Origin: Flavobacteriales bacterium
GTDB lineage: Bacteria; Bacteroidota; Bacteroidia; Flavobacteriales; UBA7312
Length of the DNA stretch: 14,412 nt
Direction of reading: 5' to 3'
NCBI GenBank assembly: GCA_002862585.1
Contig: PKDP01000147.1
Coordinates: 1-14,412 of the forward strand
The notes beneath the pieces were generated by a model. It was not told the DNA's origin and did no database searches. It saw only the letters and a program-made list of their open reading frames with translations. Both the position numbers and the translations under genes were made by a program. Below, piece by piece: positions 1 to 7,075 of the stretch (positions within the stretch are counted from its first letter, which is position 1; each line of letters starts with the position of its first letter).

Positions 1-1
1 G

Positions 2-301
2 AAAGGAGTGGAAAGCGTCACCGCTTTTAATAACCAAACTCAAGAGGAAACAGTTATTCCTGCTACTGGATTTTTTGTAGCTATTGGACATAAACCAAAT
101 ACGGATATTTTTAAAGGTCAATTAGAAATGGACAACAACGGTTATCTGATAGTAGAGCCAGGTACTTCAAAGACTCAAATTCCTGGTGTATTTGCTGCTG
201 GTGATGTTGCTGACCACGTGTACCGTCAAGCGGTTACTTCTGCAGGTACTGGATGTATGGCTGCTTTGGATGCGGAACGTTTCCTTGCTGCTCAAGAATA
301 A
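2..301 (+). CDS. trxB: Thioredoxin reductase, C-terminal part (gene enters from outside the window)
   Basis: This is the last ~99 codons of an NADPH-dependent thioredoxin reductase, the cytoplasmic flavoenzyme that keeps thioredoxin reduced. The frame is open to the left edge, so the GTG at position 8 is an internal valine and not a start. Visible family signatures are GFFVAIGHKPNT, the end of the NADPH-binding domain, and IPGVFAAGDVAD followed by RQAVTSAGTG, the FAD-binding motif near the C-terminus whose Asp contacts the flavin. The CxxC redox pair and the two dinucleotide-binding GxGxxG/A motifs would lie upstream and cannot be checked. The protein ends with AAQE at a TAA. It converges with the next gene with a single base between the two stop codons, and no hairpin terminator is visible at the junction. 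Identification is firm; assignment to trxB rather than a ferredoxin-NADP reductase relative is likely. Confidence 0.9.
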   Translation, partial: KGVESVTAFNNQTQEETVIPATGFFVAIGHKPNTDIFKGQLEMDNNGYLIVEPGTSKTQIPGVFAAGDVADHVYRQAVTSAGTGCMAALDAERFLAAQE

Positions 302-302
302 G

Positions 303-1235
303 TTAGTCCCTAATTATAAAATCTGAATTCCATAGCTTAAAGTCAGCAACTTCGGGCTTACTAAAAGGTATATCCCAATACCCTTTATAGTGAATAAAAG
401 AAGGTATAATCTGATCTTCAGCATAGTCCATTTCTACATCTACAGTAACGTTCAAATCAATAAGCCAATAGTTGTACTGCATTACGTATTTTCTATACAC
501 CACATTGAAGGTATTTCTATCAAAGTATGAGACTAACTCTCGAATAAGCACTTCTTTCTCTTCTTTCTCAGATAAATCTGTTTTCATTCGACACACAAAC
601 TCATAACAGTTTAAAGTGTCTTTATAAGTTTTCTGTGAAATAATATAGTCATAATATTTTTGCATGGATACATCAAAAACAGCTAACTTTTCTTTCTTAC
701 TACCAGATTTCTCTACCTCTACCGAACCTGGATTAAAGACAATAACTTTAGCATCTTTTTCATTTTTATCATTAGTACTTTCAGACTCACCCTCATCATC
801 AGAAGAACTGTATTTGCTGACTGTGATAGTATCTTCTGGGAAAAAGATATAATCAAAAAACTCAGGCGTATAGTACTTATACTTTCCTCTTCTATTGTAA
901 ATTTTACCATCATTGTAAGCCGAATCAACCTTTACTACCAAACGATTGTTTTTGACTTCATAATGACCGTCTCTAGCTAAAAAACCGATGGATTTATTCT
1001 TAGCATTGAACACTTCCAGTTCGCTTTTATAAGTATGGGGGTAATACCTTAAGTTTTTAAACCCCTGATAGAATGAAGTGTCCGTCTTTACATAGTGTAT
1101 AAATTCTTCCACACTAAAGCCAGAACTTACTGCTGACACCATAACAGAGTCCAACATCACCGACTTTACAATACTTTCTTGGGCAGAAAGTACAAGGCCA
1201 TTCAACATAATAAGGAAACAAAAAAATCTCTTCAT
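303..1235 (-). CDS. Secreted protein of unknown function (310 aa)
   Basis: I do not recognise a named family. With the ATG at 1235 the protein begins MKRFFCFLIMLNGLVLSAQ, a good Sec signal peptide with likely cleavage after Ala18, so the mature protein should be periplasmic or surface-exposed. The frame stays open 29 codons further upstream, but that extension runs through the rnpB terminator and RNase P RNA, so it is not a real start. The body is rich in Tyr, Lys and acidic residues; residues ~142-163 are a Ser/Asp/Glu/Asn/Lys low-complexity linker (SSSDDEGESES) separating two halves. The second half (~185-310) has alternating aromatic and charged residues ending in IHYKGYWDIPF, suggesting beta structure. 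There is no lipobox and no T9SS tail. The start lies 11 bases past the rnpB T-tract. It converges with trxB with a one-base gap. Confidence 0.8.
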   Translation of the reverse strand: MKRFFCFLIMLNGLVLSAQESIVKSVMLDSVMVSAVSSGFSVEEFIHYVKTDTSFYQGFKNLRYYPHTYKSELEVFNAKNKSIGFLARDGHYEVKNNRLVVKVDSAYNDGKIYNRRGKYKYYTPEFFDYIFFPEDTITVSKYSSSDDEGESESTNDKNEKDAKVIVFNPGSVEVEKSGSKKEKLAVFDVSMQKYYDYIISQKTYKDTLNCYEFVCRMKTDLSEKEEKEVLIRELVSYFDRNTFNVVYRKYVMQYNYWLIDLNVTVDVEMDYAEDQIIPSFIHYKGYWDIPFSKPEVADFKLWNSDFIIRD

Positions 1236-1239
1236 AAAA

Positions 1240-1247
1240 CAAAAATA
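1240..1247 (-). promoter_or_regulatory. Candidate -7 box (TATTTTTG) for the secreted protein gene
   Basis: Read on the minus strand, TATTTTTG matches the Bacteroidota -7 consensus TAnnTTTG exactly. It begins at the last base of the rnpB terminator T-tract and ends four bases before the ATG at 1235, which would give an almost leaderless mRNA. No good TTG -33 element is visible, and T-rich DNA makes chance matches likely. Confidence 0.35.
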
Positions 1248-1274
1248 AAAAAAAAGCTGCCCACAAGGGGCAGC
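1247..1274 (-). terminator. Intrinsic terminator of rnpB
   Basis: On the minus strand a perfect 7-bp GC-rich stem, GCTGCCC paired with GGGCAGC (1268-1274 and 1256-1262), closes a 5-base loop and is followed by nine T residues (1255-1247). It lies directly after the P1 helix of the RNase P RNA. Confidence 0.88.
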
Positions 1275-1569
1275 GGGTAGTAATTCATAAGCCGGATTCT
1301 GTTCTCTTACGAGCTTCATCATTTATCTACGCTAAACATTACTGAATAGCTTGAGCTGCCTACCCCCCGAGATTGAACGAGCAACCCCTGTTCTCGGTAT
1401 ACATGACATTGCACCGCATAGAGTTTACCTGGTTTCACTACAGCCAAACTGTACTTGCTTTCTGTTGCACTTGTCCTCACCTTTCGGTGGACGGATGTTA
1501 TCCGCTATGCTGCTCTACGGTGTCCGGACTTTCCTCTTCCTTGCGAAAGCGATGAAGTCAATCACTACT
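1275..1569 (-). ncRNA. rnpB: RNase P RNA (catalytic RNA subunit, bacterial class A type)
   Basis: The RNA of ribonuclease P, which removes 5' leaders from pre-tRNAs, lies on the minus strand. Conserved blocks, in order, are GAGGAAAGTCCGGACACC near the 5' end (complement of 1519-1536), GGTAAACTC followed by GGTGCAA in the middle, GGGTAGGCAGC (1355-1365), TAGATAAATGATG, and ACAGAATCCGGCTTAT at the 3' end (1287-1302). These match the conserved core of E. coli M1 RNA. The ends are set by the P1 helix: GTAGTGATT at the 5' end pairs fully (one G-U) with AATTACTAC at 1277-1285. At about 295 nt it is shorter than the ~377 nt of E. coli. Reading frames crossing this region on either strand are artefacts. 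A -7/-33 promoter lies upstream and a strong hairpin terminator follows. Confidence 0.95.
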
Positions 1570-1573
1570 TTGG
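1541..1573 (+). promoter_or_regulatory. Candidate ridA promoter inside the rnpB 5' end
   Basis: On the plus strand a TTG (1541-1543), 22 bases, then TACTTTGG (1566-1573), one mismatch from TAnnTTTG, would start an mRNA near 1577 and leave a leader of ~25 bases rich in A, as is usual for this phylum. The box forms one arm of a near-palindrome with the rnpB -7 box. A short inverted repeat, TACTA-TCT-TAGTA (1587-1599), lies in the leader. Confidence 0.35.
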
Positions 1574-1602
1574 CAAAAGTAAAAAATACTATCTTAGTAC
1601 AA
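1574..1602 (-). promoter_or_regulatory. rnpB promoter (Bacteroidota -33/-7 type)
   Basis: On the minus strand a TTG (1602-1600) is followed after 18 bases by TACTTTTG (1581-1574), an exact TAnnTTTG -7 box. If the box ends around -4, transcription starts near 1570-1569, exactly where the P1 helix of the RNase P RNA begins. This agreement with RNA structure makes it the best-supported promoter in the window. The -33 TTG touches the ridA start codon. Confidence 0.7.
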
Positions 1603-1982
1603 TGAAAAAAGTAATTTATACTTCTGACGCAACTGAAGCAATAGGTCCTTACAGCCAAGCGATATTGTCCAATAACACTTTATACACCTCTGGACAGATT
1701 GCTATTGACCCTAAATCAGGAGAGCTAATTACTCATAATATATCCGATGAAACCCATCAAGTTATGAAAAACCTTGAGGCAGTTCTCTCTGCTGCCGAAA
1801 TGGACTTTTCTCATGTGCTGAAATGCACTATTTTTTTAAAAGACATGAATCAATATGCTGAAATTAATACCGTATATGCCCAATATTTTGGTGAGAAACC
1901 ACCAGCTAGAGAAGCCGTACAGGTCAGTGTACTACCAAAACACGTCAATATTGAAATTTCACTAATAGCCTCAAAAAAATGA
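1602..1982 (+). CDS. ridA: RidA family reactive enamine/imine deaminase
   Basis: A 126-residue protein of the RidA/YjgF/UK114 family, cytoplasmic trimers that hydrolyse reactive 2-aminoacrylate and related imines released by PLP enzymes, protecting other enzymes. Visible signatures are GPYSQA (residues 15-20), the SGQI motif (30-33), Arg103 in the PPAREAVQV segment, the position of the arginine that binds the substrate carboxylate, and NIEISLIA with Glu118. Length and motif order are those of classic RidA. The start MKKVIYTSDA at 1602 fits the usual N-terminus; the longer frame upstream runs through rnpB and is rejected. Its stop overlaps the start of the dioxygenase gene (ATGA), implying translational coupling. 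Some RidA relatives deaminate 2-aminomuconate, which would fit a ring-cleavage neighbour, but sequence alone does not show that. Confidence 0.93.
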   Translation: MKKVIYTSDATEAIGPYSQAILSNNTLYTSGQIAIDPKSGELITHNISDETHQVMKNLEAVLSAAEMDFSHVLKCTIFLKDMNQYAEINTVYAQYFGEKPPAREAVQVSVLPKHVNIEISLIASKK

Positions 1983-2854
1983 AAAGAAGACAAGCCTTAA
2001 AATCGTTCATTAGTGCCTCCTTATTATCATTTATTCCTTTCAAAAATTTATTAGCAAAAGACGAATGCGTTACAACCGATGACATTCTAGGTCCATACTT
2101 TATTGAAGGTGCTCCGAACATTAGCGTAATTGCTCCAGAAATTCCAGATGTTAACCGCCTATTCATTACAGGTACTTTATATGCAAAAGATTGTGTAACA
2201 CCAGTTCCTAATGCCTTGATAGATGTTTGGCAAGCCAATAATGAGGGTGCTTATGAGGATATAGACTATAGAGGAAAAATATATACCGATGAGTCAGGAA
2301 ATTATGCTTTTGAAAGTATTCAGCCAGGAAAATATTTAAACGGTAGCTATTACCGTCCTAGCCATATCCATTTCAAGATACAATACCTCAATAACCCTGA
2401 ACTAGTTACTCAATTGTATTTTGAGGGCGATACTACTCTTGATATTGACCCTTGGGCATCTGATCCTTCTGCAGTAGATAGGATTATTCCGCTAACTACA
2501 GACGATAACAACAATGCAAATGGTGTTTTTGATATTTACCTAAATGTTGATGTAGATACTGTTAACTTAAATCATTACGACAGAAACGATATTCCAAGCC
2601 GAATAGAATCTATATCACCAAACCCTATTAGTGAGCAATTTGAAATTCGATTTTACAATAGCACAAATGCTCTAGTAACAGTAGATATTTGCGATGTAAT
2701 GGGTAGAGAGACAAAGGTTTTATTTGAACAAAAATGCACCAATAAATTACACCAAATTACACTCAATAAACCAGAGCTTAGAGCTGGTGTTTATATATTA
2801 CGATTATCTGTAAATGGTAGAAAGGTAGATGCTAAACGACTATTGTTGAAATAA
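1979..2854 (+). CDS. Secreted intradiol ring-cleavage dioxygenase with T9SS sorting tail
   Basis: A 291-residue protein resembling protocatechuate 3,4-/catechol 1,2-dioxygenases, non-haem Fe(III) enzymes that split catechol-type rings between the hydroxyls. The N-terminus (KRRQALKSF, then a hydrophobic stretch to ~25) resembles a Tat signal with twin Arg3-Arg4. The catalytic domain is ~30-200: DILGPY, then VWQANNEGAY with Tyr92, PGKY with Tyr119, and RPSHIHFK with Arg126, His129 and His131. Tyr92, Tyr119, His129 and His131 occupy the four iron-ligand positions. Residues ~208-291 (SISPNP, CDVMGRE, AGVYILRL, terminal KRLLLK) are a type A Por/T9SS sorting domain, so the mature enzyme is probably released or anchored at the surface. 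It overlaps ridA by ATGA and converges with the pgpH-like gene one base away. Substrate is unknown; small secreted members act on free or plant-derived catechols. Confidence 0.88.
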   Translation: MKRRQALKSFISASLLSFIPFKNLLAKDECVTTDDILGPYFIEGAPNISVIAPEIPDVNRLFITGTLYAKDCVTPVPNALIDVWQANNEGAYEDIDYRGKIYTDESGNYAFESIQPGKYLNGSYYRPSHIHFKIQYLNNPELVTQLYFEGDTTLDIDPWASDPSAVDRIIPLTTDDNNNANGVFDIYLNVDVDTVNLNHYDRNDIPSRIESISPNPISEQFEIRFYNSTNALVTVDICDVMGRETKVLFEQKCTNKLHQITLNKPELRAGVYILRLSVNGRKVDAKRLLLK

Positions 2855-2855
2855 A

Positions 2856-4961
2856 TTAATATTCCACCCTGAGGTGATGAATGCTCTGTAATTTCTTCTT
2901 GAATAATTTCTTAATTTTAGTTATAGATTTCAAGGTAATATCCGCATTAACGAATTGGTTTTGATCTATCTGATGATTGATAATGTTCTCAACAAGTTTA
3001 TCAATATTCTCTACCGTAGGCGATTTTAAACTTCTAGCGGCAGCTTCTACAGAATCCGACATCATCAATACGGCTGTTTCTTTAGAAAATGGCTTTAGAC
3101 CAGGATATCTAAACTTATCTTCAGACTTTAATTCATCTGGGAAATTACTAATATATTGCTTATAAAAATAGCCCACCATAGTTGTACCATGATGTGTGCG
3201 GATGAAGTCTATCAGCTCATCAGGAAGATTATATTCTTTAGCTATTTCAATTCCATTTTTCACATGCTCAATGATAATTCGTGCACTTTCCTCAAAGCTC
3301 ATATCATCGTGTGGATTAATACCTGAAATCTGATTTTCTATAAAAAATTGAGGGTTCTTCATCTTACCAATATCGTGGTATAAAGCACCAGCCCTCACGA
3401 GTAATGCATTGCCACCTATCTCGAGAATTCCTTCTTCAGCTAGGTTTGCCACTTGTATAGAATGTTGAAATGTACCAGGAGCTTTCTGAGCCAATTTTCT
3501 AAGTAGTGGATTATTAGTGTCTGATAACTCTAAAAGAGACACATCAGAAACGAGGGAAAATGTTTTCTCAAATGCAAAAATAAGCGGGTAAGCAAAAAGC
3601 GTTAATGCCCCATTACCAGCAAACCACACAAAATTCATCCAGTCAATATTATCGATACTTCCCTCTTGGGTAAGAGCCATTGCAAAATACGTAAGGAAAT
3701 AAACACCAATAATCTTAGCTGCCGACACAAAAAGCTGAGCACGCTTATACATCTGTAAAACCGATAAAATAGACACTATACCTGCCATGAGCTGCAAGTA
3801 TATAAACTCAAAGCTGTTAGGTACTATAAAACCAATAATTATGATGGCTATGAGGTGAGTAAACAAAGCTAATCGAGTATCAAAAAATGCCTTGATAATA
3901 ATAGGCAATAAACAAAAAGGCATTAGAAATATCAGATTATTATTTGGTATTAATGATAAAGTCGCCATCAATACCATTATAATGATTAGAGTCAGAATAA
4001 AGGTCACCTTTTTATTATCTATAAACACCTCTGGTCTGAATTGCTTTAGGAATAAGAATAGAATGAGAAATGCAATTAATACCAGTAAAGACTGTCCTAA
4101 ACTCAATAAGCGTTCTGAATTATCTTGCCAATTTTCACCTTCGTAACGTAGTCGGTATGACTCTAATTTTTGAAAATTACTTTCCGTCACCAATTCTCCT
4201 TGAGAGATAATGACCTCTCCCCTTTGTACCATACCCAAGCCTTTAGAGATTTCGTTCAATTCACTATCTAGCATTTTATTGGTAGCGTCTTCATCATAAA
4301 AGACATTTTGCTTAAGCGATTGAAGAATCAAAGGAGCTAAAAACTCTTTTTCATTATCAGCCAAATTAGGTAACTCATAAGCTTTCTTTGAAGCCGATTC
4401 TATGGTGTAAAGCTTCCCAAGTCGTTTAACTTCACCCACATTTGAACGAATTACAATTATTTCAAAATCGTCTTCTTGATTTTCTATATCATCAATTAAC
4501 TGAACAATCCCTTTTGAGTACAGGTTTTCAAGTACATTCAAACCATAGAAAGCTAGCTTTTCTTTTTTGGTTTTTCGTTGCTTCTTCTTATTTAGGTTAA
4601 AAAAGGTAAATCGAATATCTTTCTTGAGGTTCTTATCTATTGCCCATTTCTGCTCAAAATTGGAAATAAATTCTTCCGCTTTAATTTCATAAACAGACTC
4701 GTCAACCATAAAAGTAGGTTTCAGATTGTATCTTACTTGCAATTGCTCGTTAGAAAGCTGCTCATTGGATTTGTAAACGGGGAAATCATAAGGGGCAATT
4801 AAATTCTCATGCATCCAAGGTTTTCCTTTCTGAAATTCATACTTGAATGATGCTCTGTTTGGAAACATCCATACAATCAGTACTGTCGCTAAAAGAAATA
4901 AAGCAACTTTTTGAATTTTGTAGTAGTTATTCCGAATATCAAAAGGGAAGTTTAATCGCAT
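2856..4961 (-). CDS. 7TM-HD phosphohydrolase of the PgpH type (predicted c-di-AMP phosphodiesterase)
   Basis: A 701-residue membrane protein with the PgpH/YqfF architecture: an N-terminal membrane segment (~18-34), a large extracytoplasmic domain (~40-285), a block of seven hydrophobic helices (~290-470), then a cytoplasmic HD domain. The HD site is complete: His500 (FQHSIQVANLAEE), His529-Asp530 (ALYHDIGKMKNP), His566 (IIEHVKNG), His590-His591 (RTHHGTTM) and Asp636 (MMSDSVEAAARS). This is the H-HD-H-HH-D pattern of Listeria PgpH, which hydrolyses c-di-AMP to pApA, so the same reaction is inferred. I chose the ATG at 4961 (MRLNFPFDIRNN); the frame reaches a TTG at 4991, but that start is weaker and crowds the divergent thiolase promoter. 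It lies head-to-head with the thiolase gene, with no operon partner. Its stop is one base from that of the dioxygenase. Confidence 0.9.
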   Translation of the reverse strand: MRLNFPFDIRNNYYKIQKVALFLLATVLIVWMFPNRASFKYEFQKGKPWMHENLIAPYDFPVYKSNEQLSNEQLQVRYNLKPTFMVDESVYEIKAEEFISNFEQKWAIDKNLKKDIRFTFFNLNKKKQRKTKKEKLAFYGLNVLENLYSKGIVQLIDDIENQEDDFEIIVIRSNVGEVKRLGKLYTIESASKKAYELPNLADNEKEFLAPLILQSLKQNVFYDEDATNKMLDSELNEISKGLGMVQRGEVIISQGELVTESNFQKLESYRLRYEGENWQDNSERLLSLGQSLLVLIAFLILFLFLKQFRPEVFIDNKKVTFILTLIIIMVLMATLSLIPNNNLIFLMPFCLLPIIIKAFFDTRLALFTHLIAIIIIGFIVPNSFEFIYLQLMAGIVSILSVLQMYKRAQLFVSAAKIIGVYFLTYFAMALTQEGSIDNIDWMNFVWFAGNGALTLFAYPLIFAFEKTFSLVSDVSLLELSDTNNPLLRKLAQKAPGTFQHSIQVANLAEEGILEIGGNALLVRAGALYHDIGKMKNPQFFIENQISGINPHDDMSFEESARIIIEHVKNGIEIAKEYNLPDELIDFIRTHHGTTMVGYFYKQYISNFPDELKSEDKFRYPGLKPFSKETAVLMMSDSVEAAARSLKSPTVENIDKLVENIINHQIDQNQFVNADITLKSITKIKKLFKKKLQSIHHLRVEY

Positions 4962-5025
4962 ATCGCCGACTAAAATACCAATAAATAACAATTTTGCAAA
5001 GCCTCTATAAATAGGTCTTTTTACT

Positions 5026-5033
5026 TAACTTTG
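5026..5033 (+). promoter_or_regulatory. Candidate -7 box (TAACTTTG) for the thiolase gene
   Basis: TAACTTTG matches TAnnTTTG exactly and would give a ~30-base leader containing an A10 run just before the ATG at 5067, a typical Bacteroidota translation signal. A TTG at the expected -33 distance is not seen; the nearest (4994-4996) is 29 bases away, so the upstream element is weak or absent. CTTTGC here is mirrored by GCAAAG at 4996-5001 in the divergent region. Confidence 0.45.
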
Positions 5034-5066
5034 CGAGCAGTATCCAACTATAAAAAAAAAAGCAAA

Positions 5067-6245
5067 ATGAAAGAAGTAGTAATCGTATCAGCCGTAAGAA
5101 CACCAATGGGAAGTTTTGGAGGAGCATTTTCGAGTGTTTCTGCTACTCAACTTGGGGGTGTTGCTATTAAAGGAGCGGTTGAAAAAGCAGGGATTAACCC
5201 TAATGAAATAGATGAAGTTTACATGGGTAATGTCTTTCAAGCCAATTTAGGACAAGCCCCAGCCAGACAGGCCGCTATCGGTGCTGGTCTAAATCAAGAT
5301 GTACCCTGTACAACTATTAATAAAGTATGTTCATCTGGAATGAAATCCATCATGTTAGCTGCACAAAGTATTATGTGTGGCGATAACGAAGTTGTAGTTG
5401 CAGGAGGTATGGAAAACATGTCTTCTGTACCACATTATTTCGCTAAAGGAAGAAACGGTCAGAAATTAGGCGACATGAAATTGGTAGACGGCTTAGTCAA
5501 AGACGGTCTAACCGATGTATACAACAAAGTACATATGGGGAATTGTGCCGAACTTTGTGCTAAAGAAATGAATTTCAGCAGAGAACAACAAGATGCCTTT
5601 GCCGTTGAGTCATACAACAGAAGTGCTAACGCATGGGCAGAAGGAAAGTTCAGCGAAGAAGTTGTAACTGTTGCCGTAGCACAAAGACATGGTGATGACC
5701 TTATTATTTCAGAAGACGAAGAATACAAAAATGTAAAGATGGATAAGATTACTAATCTTCGTCCAGTATTTGACAAAGAAGGAACCGTTACAGCGGCCAA
5801 TGCCTCAACTCTCAACGATGGTGCTGCTGCCTTAATATTAATGAGTGCAGACAAGGCTAAAGCCTTGGGTTTACAGCCACTAGCTAAGATTAAAAGTTAT
5901 GCAGACGCCGCTCATCAGCCAGAATGGTTTACAACAGCTCCTGCAAAGGCTTTGCCAATAGCGTTAGAAAAAGCAAATATAAGTACTGGGGATGTGGATT
6001 TCTTCGAATTGAATGAAGCCTTTTCAGTAGTAGGCTTAGCCAATATTGAAAAGCTAGGGCTAGATGCTAGCAAGGTAAATGTTAATGGTGGCGCTGTTTC
6101 TCTCGGTCACCCGCTAGGGTGTTCTGGAGCTAGAATTATCGTTACACTTTTGCATGTTCTCAAACAGAACCAAGCTAAGGTCGGTGCTGCCGGAATTTGC
6201 AACGGGGGTGGAGGTGCTTCAGCTATGGTAGTTGAATTATTGTAG
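5067..6245 (+). CDS. Thiolase, acetyl-CoA C-acetyltransferase type
   Basis: A 392-residue thiolase, the standard length for the biosynthetic/acetoacetyl-CoA class. It condenses two acetyl-CoA to acetoacetyl-CoA or runs the reverse cleavage. The catalytic set is complete: nucleophile Cys88 in NKVCSSGMKS, NEAF at 316-319, His348 in GHPLGCSGAR and Cys378 in CNGGGGA. The start MKEVVIVSAVRTPMG at 5067 matches family N-termini; twelve in-frame codons upstream begin with a TTG inside the -7 box and are rejected. The A-rich leader replaces a Shine-Dalgarno. It is transcribed alone: a strong hairpin terminator follows within 25 bases. No fadB-like or hydroxybutyryl-CoA dehydrogenase gene lies nearby, so the pathway (fatty-acid oxidation, branched amino-acid breakdown or acetoacetyl-CoA synthesis) cannot be read from context. 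Confidence 0.93.
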   Translation: MKEVVIVSAVRTPMGSFGGAFSSVSATQLGGVAIKGAVEKAGINPNEIDEVYMGNVFQANLGQAPARQAAIGAGLNQDVPCTTINKVCSSGMKSIMLAAQSIMCGDNEVVVAGGMENMSSVPHYFAKGRNGQKLGDMKLVDGLVKDGLTDVYNKVHMGNCAELCAKEMNFSREQQDAFAVESYNRSANAWAEGKFSEEVVTVAVAQRHGDDLIISEDEEYKNVKMDKITNLRPVFDKEGTVTAANASTLNDGAAALILMSADKAKALGLQPLAKIKSYADAAHQPEWFTTAPAKALPIALEKANISTGDVDFFELNEAFSVVGLANIEKLGLDASKVNVNGGAVSLGHPLGCSGARIIVTLLHVLKQNQAKVGAAGICNGGGGASAMVVELL

Positions 6246-6266
6246 TATCCTTCATTAATAAATTTA

Positions 6267-6297
6267 AAAGCTCACTTTAAAAGTGGGCTTTTTTTTT
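6267..6297 (+). terminator. Intrinsic terminator of the thiolase gene
   Basis: AAAGCTCACTTT (6267-6278) pairs with AAAGTGGGCTTT (6280-6291), with one T-G wobble; the innermost A-T pairs must open to form the loop. A run of nine T (6289-6297) follows. The last T is also the first base of the downstream gene's candidate -7 box. Confidence 0.82.
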
Positions 6298-6304
6298 ACT
6301 TTTG
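6297..6304 (+). promoter_or_regulatory. Candidate -7 box (TACTTTTG) for the NlpC/P60 gene
   Basis: TACTTTTG matches TAnnTTTG exactly, begins at the last T of the thiolase terminator and ends six bases before the ATG at 6311, predicting a leader of about three bases or none. The -33 position would fall inside the terminator hairpin and has no TTG, so the call rests on the -7 element and position only. Confidence 0.38.
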
Positions 6305-6310
6305 TTTTCG

Positions 6311-7075
6311 ATGAAATACGGAATTTCTGAATTAGCTATCGTTCCTATTCGAGCAGAAGCATCGGATAAAGCCGAAATGGTAAACCAAATACTCTTCGGT
6401 GAACATTTCAAAGTACTTGACCAACGCATTAAATGGATTAAAATTCGTTTGGCTCACGACAAGTATGAGGGATGGATATGCAATAAACAGTGGACGGAAA
6501 TTGATAAAGAAAGCTACGAAAATTTAGAACGACAATCCCCTACTCTTATTACTGAACTTTTGGATATTGTGACTAGCGAATCTCATCAAACCATTGCCTT
6601 AGGAAGTTCCTTGCCAGACTACGAAAATGGCACATTTACAATCCAAGAAAACAGCTATATTCATGGTGGAGAAACCACTACGGGAAGTGAGGATAAAAAT
6701 ATGCTTGTTAACAATGCTATACTTTACCTCAATACGCCATACCTATGGGGAGGGCGTACACCATTTGGCATTGATTGTTCAGGATTTTCACAAATCGTTT
6801 ACCGTTTACAAGGAAAAGAAATTCCTAGAGATGCTTATCAACAAGCTGAAATAGGAAGTACGCTTAGTTTTATTGAAGAGTCCGAACCAGGTGATTTAGC
6901 ATTTTTCGATAATCATGAGGGAAAGATTATTCATGTGGGTATTATTTTAGAAAACAACTTCATCATCCACGCTTCAGGAAAAGTGCGTATCGACAGACTC
7001 GACCAACAGGGTATCTTCAATGCTGAAGAACGTAAACACACCCATAAACTTAGACTGATAAAAAGTATACTATAA
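6311..7075 (+). CDS. NlpC/P60 (C40) cell-wall peptidase with N-terminal SH3-like region
   Basis: A 254-residue protein resembling YkfC-type gamma-D-glutamyl-L-diamino-acid endopeptidases, which cut murein peptides. Residues ~5-60 (VPIRAEASDKAEMVNQILFG to EGWICNKQW) look like a bacterial SH3 domain. The catalytic domain is ~128-254: Cys156 in TPFGIDCSGFSQIVY, His208 in KIIHVGIIL, and His220 in FIIHASGKVRID, the usual Cys-His-His set. PYLWGGRTPFG is the family motif before the cysteine. No signal peptide or lipobox is visible, which points to a cytoplasmic role in recycling of murein peptides, although non-classical export cannot be excluded. The ATG at 6311 was chosen over the TTG at 6302, which overlaps the -7 box. 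The next reading frame after its stop is a PDZ-like relic in the same phase. Confidence 0.88.
   Translation: MKYGISELAIVPIRAEASDKAEMVNQILFGEHFKVLDQRIKWIKIRLAHDKYEGWICNKQWTEIDKESYENLERQSPTLITELLDIVTSESHQTIALGSSLPDYENGTFTIQENSYIHGGETTTGSEDKNMLVNNAILYLNTPYLWGGRTPFGIDCSGFSQIVYRLQGKEIPRDAYQQAEIGSTLSFIEESEPGDLAFFDNHEGKIIHVGIILENNFIIHASGKVRIDRLDQQGIFNAEERKHTHKLRLIKSIL

Noticed and set aside
1236..1322. N-terminal extension of the secreted protein gene by 29 codons.
   Set aside because: It is translated from the rnpB 3' end and terminator; the internal ATG at 1235 gives a clean signal peptide.
1351..1605. Plus-strand open frames of 60-84 codons.
   Set aside because: They are antisense to RNase P RNA, whose conserved blocks and P1 pairing explain the sequence.
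4962..4991. TTG start adding ten residues to the PgpH-like protein.
   Set aside because: The ATG at 4961 is followed directly by a standard cytoplasmic N-terminus and membrane helix; the TTG start has no supporting signal.
4993..5000. TTTGCAAA palindrome in the pgpH-thiolase divergent region, as an operator.
   Set aside because: An 8-bp AT-rich palindrome is expected by chance and no second copy forms a convincing site.
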